Shown here one piece after another: positions 35,322-43,624 of a stretch of 64,000 nucleotides of DNA. The position numbers and the translations under genes are program-made. A model generated the notes under the pieces. It was not told where the DNA came from. It saw nothing but the letters and a program-made list of their open reading frames with translations, and searched no databases. Source of the DNA: DASXKD01 sp963703605 (GTDB lineage Bacteria; Actinomycetota; Actinomycetes; Streptosporangiales; Streptosporangiaceae); the NCBI GenBank assembly GCA_963703605.1, contig CAVPFC010000045.1, forward strand, positions 1 through 64,000. The letters are read 5' to 3'. The first letter of the stretch is position 1; each line of letters begins with the position of its first letter.

Positions 35322-36041
35322 TCAGCCGATGCCGTGGCGGTGCGCGTAGCCGATGGCGGCGGCGCGGTCCCGGGATCCGGTCTTGGCGAAGATCCGGCTG
35401 ATGTGGGTCTTGATCGTGTGGTTGCTGAGGAAGAGCTGCGCGGCGATCTCCGGGTTGGTCAGCCCGCGGGCGATGAGGGCGAGGATCTCGGCCTCACGCT
35501 GGGTCAGGCCGTCGGGTGGGGGCGCCGCCGGGGCCGCCCCGGCGGGGGCGGTCTTGGCTGGCGGGGCGGTCGCGGCGAGCAGCGTGGCGTGCGCGCGCGG
35601 GTCGATGACCGTCAGCCCGCCCGCCGCGGCGTGCAGCGCCCGGGCGATGTCGGTGCGGTCGGCGTCCTTGGTCAGGTAGCTGCGGGCGCCGGCGTGCAGC
35701 GCGTCGAGGACGGAGCTGTCGTCGGCGTAGGTGGTGAGCACGACGATGGCGACGCCGGGATGCTCGGCCGTCAGCCGGCGCGTGGCGCCGATGCCGTCCA
35801 GCACCGGCATGTGCAGGTCGAGCAGGATCGCGTCGGGCTTCTGCTCGGCCACGAGCCGCAGCGCCTGCTCCCCGTCCGCGGCGGCGCCGACCACCTCGAT
35901 GCCGGGCAGCCCGCCGAGCAGCAGGACCAGGCCCTCGCGGACGCTGGCCTGGTCATCGGCGATAACAATGCGCAGCGGCGGGCCGGCGGGGCCGGGGCCG
36001 GCCGGTTCGCCGGGGCCGGGCGGGGCGGCGGGGCCGGTCAT
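35322..36041 (-). CDS. NarL/LuxR-type response regulator
   Basis: 239 residues: receiver domain with the phosphoacceptor Asp in AILLDLHMPVLDG, a proline/alanine linker and a C-terminal LuxR helix-turn-helix (LTQREAEILALIARGLTNPEIA, SNHTIKTHISRIF). ATG 36041 overlaps the kinase stop (ATGA). Acts with the histidine kinase upstream; its target may be the membrane gene at 37563, which has GGTACC-containing repeats in its promoter. Confidence 0.93.
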   Translation of the reverse strand: MTGPAAPPGPGEPAGPGPAGPPLRIVIADDQASVREGLVLLLGGLPGIEVVGAAADGEQALRLVAEQKPDAILLDLHMPVLDGIGATRRLTAEHPGVAIVVLTTYADDSSVLDALHAGARSYLTKDADRTDIARALHAAAGGLTVIDPRAHATLLAATAPPAKTAPAGAAPAAPPPDGLTQREAEILALIARGLTNPEIAAQLFLSNHTIKTHISRIFAKTGSRDRAAAIGYAHRHGIG

Positions 36042-37216
36042 GACCCGGCGGGCTCGGGCTGGCGGCGGGGCAGTTCGGCGGTCACGACCCACTGGTTGTC
36101 GTGCCGCCCCGCCTGGAGGGTGCCGTTCAGCAGCCGGAGCCGCTCGCGCATGCCAGTCAGCCCGTAGCCGCCGTTGACGGTGTTGATGCCCGCCGCGGCG
36201 TCCCCGTCGGCGCCGGGGGCCAGGTCGTTGCGCACGGTGAGGCGGACGTCGGCGTCGGAGTAGTCGAGGCGGACCGCGACGCTCTGTCCCGCCGCGTGCT
36301 TGGCGGCATTGACCAGGGACTCCTGGGCGATACGCAGCAACGCGATGGTGGCGTCCGGCGGCAGCGGCGCGGGGACTCCGCCGACGTCGAAGCTGGCCGG
36401 CACGTGGTAACGCTGCGCGTGAGTGTCGCTCACCCGGGCGAGTTCCTCATCGAGCGGCAGCGTACCGGCGCGCAGGGCGTGAACGGCGCGGCGGGTCTCC
36501 ACCAGGCCCTCGGCGGCCATCCGCTGGGCCGCGGCGAGGACCTCATCCGCCCGGTCGATGTCCCCGTGGTCGGCCAGCACCGCCCGCGCCGCCTGGATCT
36601 GGATCCCCAGCGCGCCGAGGGAGTGAGCGAGCACGTCGTGGATCTCGCGGGCGATGCGGGAGCGCTCGTCGAGCAGGTCGGCCCGGCGCTGCTCGGATTG
36701 CAGCTCTTCGCGCTGGGCCAGCAACTGCCTCGCCTGCTCCGCCTGGATCCGGTAGGCGGCCCGGTTGCGCCCGATGATCAGGCCGGAGATCACGATCGCC
36801 GGGAGCCCGAGCAGGGTGCCGTAGCCTTGGCCGAACGCCAGCCCGCTGACCTCGATCGCCAGGACGCCGGCCCCGGTCACCGCCAGGGCGGCGGCGAGAC
36901 CGGAATCGGCGCCGGCCATCATCGCCGCCACGAATCCGAAGGCCACCATGGCGCTGCCGCCGTATCCGGCGCCGCAGGCGACTCCTGCGGCGACCGCGAT
37001 CACGCCGCGGATCACCGCAAGCACACCGGCCTGATGCCGCGCCGCGACCGGGCGCACGTCAAGCACCGCCAGGGCCACGAGCGCGAGGCCGAGCAGGCAG
37101 TAGCCGACCACCTGGACCAGCACGGCGGCCTCCCCGCGTGGCGGGGCGAGGACGAACGCCAGTACGCCCAGCCAGGCGAAGCCCAGAGCACGGGCCAACC
37201 AGTTGACCGTGCGCAT
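36038..37216 (-). CDS. NarL-type sensor histidine kinase
   Basis: 392 residues: about five N-terminal membrane helices (residues 10-150) without a large extracellular domain, a coiled linker (QLLAQREELQSEQRRA), a HisKA_3 dimerisation box with the phospho-His in REIHDVLAHSLG, and a HATPase ending in GYGLTGMRERL. It probably senses membrane or cell-wall state, as other intramembrane kinases do (inference). ATG 37216 is preferred over upstream starts because membrane helix 1 follows at once. Confidence 0.9.
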   Translation of the reverse strand: MRTVNWLARALGFAWLGVLAFVLAPPRGEAAVLVQVVGYCLLGLALVALAVLDVRPVAARHQAGVLAVIRGVIAVAAGVACGAGYGGSAMVAFGFVAAMMAGADSGLAAALAVTGAGVLAIEVSGLAFGQGYGTLLGLPAIVISGLIIGRNRAAYRIQAEQARQLLAQREELQSEQRRADLLDERSRIAREIHDVLAHSLGALGIQIQAARAVLADHGDIDRADEVLAAAQRMAAEGLVETRRAVHALRAGTLPLDEELARVSDTHAQRYHVPASFDVGGVPAPLPPDATIALLRIAQESLVNAAKHAAGQSVAVRLDYSDADVRLTVRNDLAPGADGDAAAGINTVNGGYGLTGMRERLRLLNGTLQAGRHDNQWVVTAELPRRQPEPAGS

Positions 37217-37378
37217 GGTTCCAGTATCGCCGGGCCGGGCAAACCACGGCTGGGAGCCGCCACGGTCACCGGACACGGGCGTGCCGGTGAGGATTCGCGG
37301 TTCGAGCAACGCACGCTCCTGGTTCGTTGATCTGGCCCGGCCGTTTCGGCCGGCGGTGCCGACGCTAATGACCAGTGC

Positions 37379-37452
37379 GGTACCAAGGCATCAGCCCACG
37401 GGCCCAGTCCGGGCTGAATATCGCAGGCCGGCCTGGTACCGGCTGGTACCAG
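37379..37452 (+). promoter_or_regulatory. Operator candidate with three GGTACC sites
   Basis: Within the 346-base gap between the kinase and the membrane gene, GGTACC occurs at 37379 and as the pair CTGGTACCGG-CTGGTACCAG at 37433-37452. Possibly the binding site of the adjacent response regulator. The rest of the gap shows nothing else. Confidence 0.4.
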
Positions 37453-37562
37453 ACCGCGCCCGCCGCTGTGGTGCCGAAGGCCAGCCCGTGCTCCGATTCG
37501 CAAAACGGCACGGACGGCGAAGGTGGGTTCATCAGCGAATACCGACCCACCGGGAGCACGAG

Positions 37563-38093
37563 ATGTTTTCCGAACTCACCACTGCGATGATCGTCAACGG
37601 CGTCGTGCTGGCCACCGTGCTGGCCAGCGACCTGGGCCCGGCGCGCAAGATCGGCCCCATGCGGCTGCTGCGCCCGGTGATCGCCGCCGCGGTGATCATC
37701 CCCCTGTTCGTCGACCGGCCGGCCACCCACGGCATGGCCCTGGTCGTGGAGCTCGCCGGCGTCGTGGCCGGGATCCTCGGCGGGCTGGCCGCCGCCGCCC
37801 TGATGCGCGTCTACCGCAGCCCGGACACCGGCAAGCCGGTCAGCCGCGCCGGGTGGCCGTACGCGATCTTGTGGATCGTGGTCATCGGCGGCAGGGCGGC
37901 CTTCTCCTGGGGCTCGGTGCACTGGTTCGAGGCCTCGATCGTCAGCTGGGCCATCGCGAACCAGGTCAGCGTCGCGGCCATCACCGACGGGCTGATCTTC
38001 ATGGCGATCGCGATGGTGCTGGTGCGCACGCTCGGGCTCGGCGTGCGCGCGTCCCGCCTGCCCACCGGCGCCCTTGCCCTCCAGAACGGCTAG
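37563..38093 (+). CDS. Membrane protein of unknown function
   Basis: 176 residues and five hydrophobic helices (starting at about 5, 35, 60, 95 and 125), with short polar loops. A hydrophobic PMRLLRPVIAAAVIIPLF stretch resembles the DUF1453/CcdC-like group. ATG 37563. Divergent from the two-component system and a likely target of it. Confidence 0.75.
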   Translation: MFSELTTAMIVNGVVLATVLASDLGPARKIGPMRLLRPVIAAAVIIPLFVDRPATHGMALVVELAGVVAGILGGLAAAALMRVYRSPDTGKPVSRAGWPYAILWIVVIGGRAAFSWGSVHWFEASIVSWAIANQVSVAAITDGLIFMAIAMVLVRTLGLGVRASRLPTGALALQNG

Positions 38094-38236
38094 ACCCGGT
38101 ATCCGCTGGCAGGGGGCTACAGGAACACGTCGAGGCGGCGCGGGGCGCGGAACTCCCACCCGTCGGGCATGCGCATCCGGAAGGCCAGCGCGCACTGGTA
38201 CCGCCAGGTAGTCCGCGACAACGCCCTCCCCGACAC

Positions 38237-38293
38237 CCCATGATCCCGGAGGCCTGCACTGCACAGTGCAGGACAAAGCCTCAGGATCATGGG
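38237..38293. repeat. 57-bp nested palindrome
   Basis: Outer arms CCCATGATCC / GGATCATGGG, middle arms GAGGC / GCCTC and a perfect inner palindrome CTGCACTG-CA-CAGTGCAG. A further half arm (CCATGATC) follows at about 38320. Lies between the convergent ends of the membrane gene and vapC. It could be a bidirectional terminator or a dispersed palindromic element. Confidence 0.75.
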
Positions 38294-38360
38294 AGTACCG
38301 GCGGTGGAATAGCCGGGAGCCCATGATCGGGCGTGGCGGGGCTTTGGGGCGGGCGTTTTG

Positions 38361-38795
38361 TCATGCGTCCAGGTCGGCGGGGGCGACCCGGAGGCCGGCC
38401 GCTTGAGCGCCGGCGTGCAGGCGCCGATCCCAGACCGCGACGATCAGTTCGGAGTCACCGATGGCCAGCGCGCTGGCGAGATGGACGGCATCGGCACCCC
38501 TGAGTGCGTGACGCGGGGCCAACTGGCCGGCGCTGCGCTCGACCGCCTGGGTAAATTCGACGGGACGGGTTGCGGACCAGTAGTCCTCCCAGGCCCGCTC
38601 GGCGGCCGCCAGGCCGTCATCACTGAGATCGTGATTGCGGGCCGCGGCGGACAGCGCCGCGCGGACCTCCGGGTAGGCCAGCCGACTCGCCAGGGCCGCG
38701 TCGCAGCCATCCCAAAGCTGCGCGGCTAGCTCGCTACCGGTCTCGTCAACCACCAACTTCACGAAGGCGCTTGAGTCGAAGTAGACGAGGGGCAC
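38361..38795 (-). CDS. vapC: VapC-like PIN-domain toxin
   Basis: 144 residues with the PIN acidic residues in VYFDSSAFVKL (Asp 6), Glu in YPEVRAAL and Asp in LRGADAVHLASAL and VWDRRL. Expected to be an Mg2+-dependent ribonuclease. It starts 3 bases after the antitoxin stop. Confidence 0.9.
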   Translation of the reverse strand: MPLVYFDSSAFVKLVVDETGSELAAQLWDGCDAALASRLAYPEVRAALSAAARNHDLSDDGLAAAERAWEDYWSATRPVEFTQAVERSAGQLAPRHALRGADAVHLASALAIGDSELIVAVWDRRLHAGAQAAGLRVAPADLDA

Positions 38796-38798
38796 GGG

Positions 38799-39062
38799 TC
38801 AGCGCCGCTGCTCGCTGACTATTTCGGCCACCGGGCGGCGAGCACGTGGCCGGGTACGCCCGGATGCGACCGGGCGATCTGGGCGGGCCGGTCGGCCGAT
38901 GACCCCCTCGGCAGCCAGGCGCTCGAGCGTGGCCGCGCTGCTCACTCCCAGCAGCCTGGCGACGGGGAGGCCGCGGTCGGTGACGATGACCTCCTCACCC
39001 CGGCGTACTCGGTCCAGCCACTCACTGAGGTGCGCTCGCAGGTCACTGATGGCCACGTTCAT
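38799..39062 (-). CDS. vapB: Phd/YefM-type antitoxin of the VapBC pair
   Basis: 87 residues: N-terminal DNA-binding fold MNVAISDLRAHLSEWLDRVR and VTDRGLPVARLL, then a basic, disordered C-terminus that would cover the toxin. ATG 39062. Two TGTAC half-sites (39072 and 39096) just upstream probably form the autoregulatory operator. Confidence 0.88.
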   Translation of the reverse strand: MNVAISDLRAHLSEWLDRVRRGEEVIVTDRGLPVARLLGVSSAATLERLAAEGVIGRPARPDRPVASGRTRPRARRPVAEIVSEQRR

Positions 39063-39125
39063 AGCGTAAAGTGTACATGAAGGCTGATACCGAATTGTAC
39101 GTAACCGACTTACAGGTGGTAGGCG

Positions 39126-39209
39126 CCGTCGCAGTTCACCGACGACCCCGAAGACGTCGCGAGGCTCTGCCAGGAGATCATGCGCCGCGTGGACGGCATG
39201 CTTCCCTGA
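39126..39209 (+). pseudogene. 3' fragment of an unidentified gene
   Basis: One frame reads QFTDDPEDVARLCQEIMRRV then DGMLP-stop at 39207-39209. The composition is that of a real C-terminal helix, but no start lies upstream; the frame fades at about 39120 next to the VapB promoter. Confidence 0.45.
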
Positions 39210-39232
39210 CCGGCGGCGGCGCGGGACCAGCC

Positions 39233-40402
39233 CTAACGGCCCGGCCGCGCGGCGGCGGCGTGGATCCGGTCCCTGGCCCGCAGCCAGGCCTCTTCGAGGA
39301 CGGGCAGCCGGGCGACCCGCAGCGGGTGGCCTTCGGGCAGCTCGTGGTGGATGTGCCGTTCCCGGGACAGGACCACGGCGAGGTTGACCAGGTAGGCGTC
39401 GTGCTCGCCGGTCTCGGCGACGATGTCCTCGATGTGGCCGGACACGGTGGGGTTCTCGGTCAGCAGGATTTGCAGCATGGCCAGGTCGAAGCCGGGCAGG
39501 AACAGGCCGGTGAACTCCCAGTCGAGCAGCGCCCATTCCCCGCTCGGGGTGCTCAGGATGTTGCCGGGCAGCGGATCGCCGTGGTTGAGCTGGCTCGGCT
39601 GGCCGCACCGGGCCAGCAGCCCGTCCAGCGCGCGCCGGTCGGCGTCGCCGAAGTACCCGGCGGCGTGGTAGCGGGCGATGCGCTTGGGATAGCCGAACAC
39701 CGGCTCGAACCCGCCCGGCAGCGGCTGCCAGCCGTGCAGCATGCGGACGAGCCCGGTGGTGGCGTGGATCTCTTCCTCGGTCAGCAGCCGCCGCGGGTAG
39801 CGGCCGACGTCCAGCGGGGTGCCTTCCAGCCGCTCCATCACCACCAGGCTTTCGCCGTCGGTGCAGACCAGGCGGGGCACCCGCACCGGCGGCGGATGCG
39901 CGGCGAAGATCAGGTACACGGCGATCTCGTGCCGCTGCCGCAGCCGCCACATCGGGTCGGCGCCGGCCGACATCTTGATCACCACCGGCTGCTCGCCGAC
40001 GTACCCGGTCGCGAGCACGGACTTGCCGCCATGGTTCAGCACCCGGTCGACGCGGGTGGCCGGGCAGTGGGCGGCCAGCGTGGCCAGCATGCCCGGCGGC
40101 AGGTCCATCGGCGCCGGCTCGGCCGTGGCCGGGCTTGCGGCCGGGCCGCCCGGTACCAGGCGCGCCGGCGGGCCCTCGGCCGGCTTGCCCGGGGGATCGC
40201 CCGGCAGCAGGCCCGCGGACGGGTCGCCGGGCAGCCCGCCGGACGGCCCGCCGGACGGGCCGAGGGGCGGCCTTCCGGGCCGGCCACCGGCCCTGGGTTT
40301 GCCGCACGGATCGCCGCACAGCAGGCCCGCGGGCGGGCCGCTGGACAGCAGGCACACGTGCGGATCGCTCGGTATCAGCCCTCCGGGTGGCGACATCAAC
40401 AT
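39233..40402 (-). CDS. Aminoglycoside-phosphotransferase-like kinase with a Gly/Pro-rich N-terminal extension
   Basis: 389 residues. The APH fold occupies about 100-385: a phosphate-binding loop around NHGGKSVLATG, the Lys in PVVIKMSAG, the catalytic Asp in LNHGDPLPGNIL and the metal Asp in ALLDWEFTG. The substrate is unknown; many such proteins are not resistance enzymes. The first 95 residues consist of repeats like GGPSGGLPGDPSAGLLPGDP, which are low complexity. ATG 40402 is the first in-frame start; the domain itself would only need a start near MDLPPGMLATL. Confidence 0.82.
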   Translation of the reverse strand: MLMSPPGGLIPSDPHVCLLSSGPPAGLLCGDPCGKPRAGGRPGRPPLGPSGGPSGGLPGDPSAGLLPGDPPGKPAEGPPARLVPGGPAASPATAEPAPMDLPPGMLATLAAHCPATRVDRVLNHGGKSVLATGYVGEQPVVIKMSAGADPMWRLRQRHEIAVYLIFAAHPPPVRVPRLVCTDGESLVVMERLEGTPLDVGRYPRRLLTEEEIHATTGLVRMLHGWQPLPGGFEPVFGYPKRIARYHAAGYFGDADRRALDGLLARCGQPSQLNHGDPLPGNILSTPSGEWALLDWEFTGLFLPGFDLAMLQILLTENPTVSGHIEDIVAETGEHDAYLVNLAVVLSRERHIHHELPEGHPLRVARLPVLEEAWLRARDRIHAAAARPGR

Positions 40403-40866
40403 CACAGTTCCCTCCCCTGGCGCTCGCGTCCGGCGGCCGGCCGGGCTCGGGGTCACTGCGTGGCTCCGCCAGGCAGTCGGGCAGGACGACGGGTGCTCAC
40501 ACTGCGCGGAGTCTTCGCACCGTCGCCGGGATGCGCTCCCGGCCGGTGCAGTCACTGACGAGTCAGCCGCGTGCCAGTGAGAGCCGGGAGCTCACTGAGG
40601 GTCCGGGGCGATCCGGTAGTGATTACCGTGATGCTCGATCAGGTTGCGGCGGCTGTAAAGACTCCTAACGTCACTAGTGGAGTTTTTGGCCGGAATCGAG
40701 GCTGTGTCTGCCTGGAAGGAAGTCATGGCGTGAGTGATCAGCGGATGTCGCTGCCCGCGACGATGCCCGCAACCTCGCGGCCGGGTTCCTCGGGGCTAGC
40801 GTGTGACGCGACGGATTCGCACCGGCCTGGCGCTGGCACCACCGGGGCAGTGGAGGGGTTGACGAA
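40403..40866. other. 464-base intergenic region
   Basis: Divergent promoter space between the APH-like gene and the DUF2461 gene. ACTCC/GGAGT arms at 40661-40683 followed by TTTTT form a weak terminator-like hairpin. No convincing gene. Confidence 0.4.
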
Positions 40867-41511
40867 ATGCCGTTCAGCGGATGGCCGGAAGAGGCACTCG
40901 AGTTCTACGAGGGCCTGGCGGCCGACAACACCAAGACCTACTGGACCGCGCGGAAGGCGGTGTACGAGGAGAAGGTCCTGGGCCCGATGACCGAGCTGCT
41001 CGAGGAGCTCGGCCCGGAATTCGGTGAGCCGAAGGTCTTCCGCCCGTACCGCGACGTCAGGTTCAGCAAGGACAAGTCGCCGTACAAGACGCACCTGGGC
41101 GCGATGCTCGGCGGCCGGTACATCCAGCTCTCGGCCGACGGGCTCGCGGCCGGCGACGGGATGTACGGCATGGCCGCCGACCAGCTCGACCGGTACCGCC
41201 GGGCCGTGGCAGGCGATCTGACCGGTGCCGAGCTCGAACGGGTGGTCGCCGGGATCGAGCGGGACGGGTACGGCGTGCACGGGCGGGACGTGCTGAAGTC
41301 CGCGCCGCGCGGCTACCCGGCCGACCACCCCCGCATCGAGCTGCTCCGGTATAAGGGCATCGTCGCCTGGCACGAGTGGCCGGTGGAGCCCTGGCTCGAG
41401 ACCGCGGCCGCCAAGGAGCACGTCACCGGCTTCCTGCGGGCGGCCCAGCCGCTCAGCGGCTGGCTGGAAACCCACGTGGGCCCGTCCGCGCCGGAGAGCC
41501 GGGCCCGGTAG
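40867..41511 (+). CDS. DUF2461 family protein
   Basis: 214 residues, full length for DUF2461 (TIGR02453). Typical pieces: FYEGLAADNTKTYW, VFRPYRDVRFSKDKSPYKTH and a central Gly-rich strand. The function is unknown. ATG 40867 follows a GAGGGG site. It is followed by the M-box leader, so it ends its own unit. Confidence 0.88.
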   Translation: MPFSGWPEEALEFYEGLAADNTKTYWTARKAVYEEKVLGPMTELLEELGPEFGEPKVFRPYRDVRFSKDKSPYKTHLGAMLGGRYIQLSADGLAAGDGMYGMAADQLDRYRRAVAGDLTGAELERVVAGIERDGYGVHGRDVLKSAPRGYPADHPRIELLRYKGIVAWHEWPVEPWLETAAAKEHVTGFLRAAQPLSGWLETHVGPSAPESRAR

Positions 41512-41530
41512 GTCTCGGCGTCGGGTAGCC

Positions 41531-41736
41531 TGGCTAACGTTTGCAAGGCACCTCGTTCGGTGAGGCGTCGACACGAACACAGGCCACTGATCCGACGACG
41601 TCGAGAGACGCCCAGGGTCAGGACAGGTCTCCCCGGCCTAAGGGGTGACCCGAAGTGGCTGCACCCGCGGGTGCTACGTCGTGCCGTGCCAAAGCTCTGA
41701 CGAGTAGGGGTGCGCGCCGGGCCCGCCCGGCGGTTT
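41531..41736 (+). promoter_or_regulatory. M-box (ykoK) magnesium riboswitch
   Basis: The core pattern is seen from 41551: CTCGTTCGGTGAGGCGTCGA, CACGAACACAGGCCACTGAT, ACGTCGAGAGACGCCCAGGG and, 3', GTGCTACGTCGTGCCGTGCC with AAAGCTCTGACGAG ending at about 41704. This matches the Mg2+-sensing M-box consensus closely. A GC-rich hairpin (CGCCGGG/CCCGGCG, 41715-41732) followed by GTTT may be the expression platform. It should switch off the downstream transporter when Mg2+ is high. Confidence 0.92.
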
Positions 41737-41800
41737 CCCCGAGCCGTGCTGCGGCTCAAGGCTGACACCCTCGTGTGTCCCGGCCGGAGGGAGGCGAGAC

Positions 41801-41872
41801 ATGGAAAGCAGTAGACCGGGCCATCAACAGGCCCGCACCCAGCCATGCCCGTCTTCATCCGGCACCCGGTAG
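41801..41872 (+). CDS. Short leader ORF between M-box and transporter
   Basis: A 23-codon ORF (MESSRPGHQQARTQPCPSSS ending GTR) starting at ATG 41801. It is preceded by a very strong ribosome site GGAGGGAGG at 41786-41794. It ends 112 bases before the transporter start. Proline codons and its position recall leader peptides of Mg2+ transporter genes (mgtL type), but translation is unproven. Confidence 0.5.
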   Translation: MESSRPGHQQARTQPCPSSSGTR

Positions 41873-41984
41873 CCGCTCGCCGAGAGCTTCCAGCACCGTC
41901 ATCCAGCTGACCTAGCGCCCGGCCGGCGCGGCGCTGCCGTGTGCCTCCTTCACACGCCCCGATGGGGAGAGGGAGGGATCTGTC

Positions 41985-43619
41985 ATGACCACCAACATTG
42001 CGACGCTGCGCAGCGCAGTCCTCGATGACCAGCACACCGGCGACATCCGCGGCGCACTCGGCACCATCCGGCTGGACGACACCTCGCCCCGGCGGGGACG
42101 CTCGGCCCACCTGAAGACGCTGCTGGCCATCGTCGGCCCCGGGCTGATCGTGATGGTCGGCGACAACGACGCCGGCGCGTTCGCCACCTACGGGCAGGCC
42201 GGGCAGAACTACGGCACCCGGCTGCTGTGGACCCTGCTGCTGCTGGTTCCGGTCCTCTACGTGAACCAGGAGATGGTGCTGCGCCTCGGCGCGGTCACGG
42301 GGGTCGGGCACGCCCGGCTCATCCTGGAAAGGTTCGGCAAGTTCTGGGGCGCGTTCAGCGTCATCGACCTGTTCATCCTCAACGCGCTGACGATCATCAC
42401 CGAGTTCATCGGGATCACGCTCGCCGCGGGTTACCTGGGCCTGCCGAAGATCGTGGCGGTGGCGCTGGCCGCGGCCGTGGTCGTCGGCGCCGCGTTCACC
42501 GGCAGCTTCCGGCGGTTCGAGCGGATCGCCGTGGCGTTCTGCGCCGGCAGCCTGCTGCTGATCCCGGTCTACCTGCTCGCGCATCCCCGCGTCACCCAGA
42601 TGGCGCATGACTTCGTCGTCCCGCAGCTGCCGGGCGGCGCGGGGCAGCTGTCCACCGTGATGCTGCTGATCATCGGGATCGTCGGCACCACGGTCGCCCC
42701 GTGGCAGCTGTTCTTCCAGCAGAGCTACGTCATCGACAAGAGGATCACGCCGCGCTTCATGCGCTACGAGAAGGCCGATCTGTGGATCGGCATCGCCATC
42801 GTGGTCGTGGGCGGCGCCGCCCTCATGGGTGCCACCGCCGCCGCGTTCGCCGGCACCCGCGGCTTCGGCCAGTTCACCGACGCCGCCGGGCTGGCGGCCG
42901 GGCTCCAGGCCTACGCGGGCCGGGCCGCCGGGGTGCTGTTCGCGGTCGCGCTGCTCGACGCCTCGATCATCGGCGCGTTCGCCGTCTCACTGTCGACCGC
43001 GTACGCGATCAGCGACGTGTTCGGGATCAACCACTCGCTGCACCGGGGCGTGCGGGGCGCCAAGGGGTTCTACGCGGTCTACGCCGGCCTGATCGCGGCG
43101 GCCGCCACGGTCGTGCTTATCCCGGGTTCCCCGCTCGGCCTGCTGACCGAGGGCGTGCAGGTGCTGGCCGGTGTGCTGCTGCCCAGCGCGAGCGTGTTCC
43201 TGCTGCTGCTGTGCAACGACCGTGAGGTACTCGGCCCCTGGGTCAACGGCCGCAAGACCAACGCCTTCACCGGCGCGGTCGTGGCCGTCCTGGTCTCGCT
43301 GTCGGTCATCCTGACCGCCTCGGTGCTGTTCCCGCGCATCACCGCGGGGCAGATCGCGGCCATCATGGCGGGCTGCGCCGCCGCGACGGTGCTGGCCGCG
43401 GGTTACCTGCTCGCCCGGCGGCTGCGGGCCGGTGGCCTGGCCGCGCCGCCGGTGGACCGCGCCGGCCGGGATGGCTGGCGGATGCCGCCGCTGGCCCTGC
43501 TGGAGCGGCCCGTCATGTCCACCGGCCGCAAGACCGGCATGTCCGCGCTGCGGCTCTACCTCGCCGTCGCGATGATCCTGGTCATCGTCCGGATCGTGCA
43601 GCTAGCACTGGGGCATTGA
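41985..43619 (+). CDS. NRAMP-related divalent metal transporter, probably for Mg2+
   Basis: 544 residues with 11 or more membrane helices and a hydrophilic 45-residue N-terminus. Helix 1 has GDNDAGAFATYG (Asp 60-Gly 64) where Mn/Fe NRAMPs have DPGN. Helix 6 has GTTVAPWQ, with Ala 238 at the place of the Met that favours transition metals and Trp at the His position. These changes, together with the M-box upstream, match the NRAMP-related magnesium transporters (NrmT). GAGGGAGGG lies 8 bases before ATG 41985. Convergent with the sugar operon. Confidence 0.88.
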   Translation: MTTNIATLRSAVLDDQHTGDIRGALGTIRLDDTSPRRGRSAHLKTLLAIVGPGLIVMVGDNDAGAFATYGQAGQNYGTRLLWTLLLLVPVLYVNQEMVLRLGAVTGVGHARLILERFGKFWGAFSVIDLFILNALTIITEFIGITLAAGYLGLPKIVAVALAAAVVVGAAFTGSFRRFERIAVAFCAGSLLLIPVYLLAHPRVTQMAHDFVVPQLPGGAGQLSTVMLLIIGIVGTTVAPWQLFFQQSYVIDKRITPRFMRYEKADLWIGIAIVVVGGAALMGATAAAFAGTRGFGQFTDAAGLAAGLQAYAGRAAGVLFAVALLDASIIGAFAVSLSTAYAISDVFGINHSLHRGVRGAKGFYAVYAGLIAAAATVVLIPGSPLGLLTEGVQVLAGVLLPSASVFLLLLCNDREVLGPWVNGRKTNAFTGAVVAVLVSLSVILTASVLFPRITAGQIAAIMAGCAAATVLAAGYLLARRLRAGGLAAPPVDRAGRDGWRMPPLALLERPVMSTGRKTGMSALRLYLAVAMILVIVRIVQLALGH

Positions 43620-43624
43620 CCGGA

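Noticed and set aside
39233..40402. Antibiotic resistance gene
   Set aside because: The APH fold is used by many kinases; nothing in the sequence or context points to an aminoglycoside substrate.
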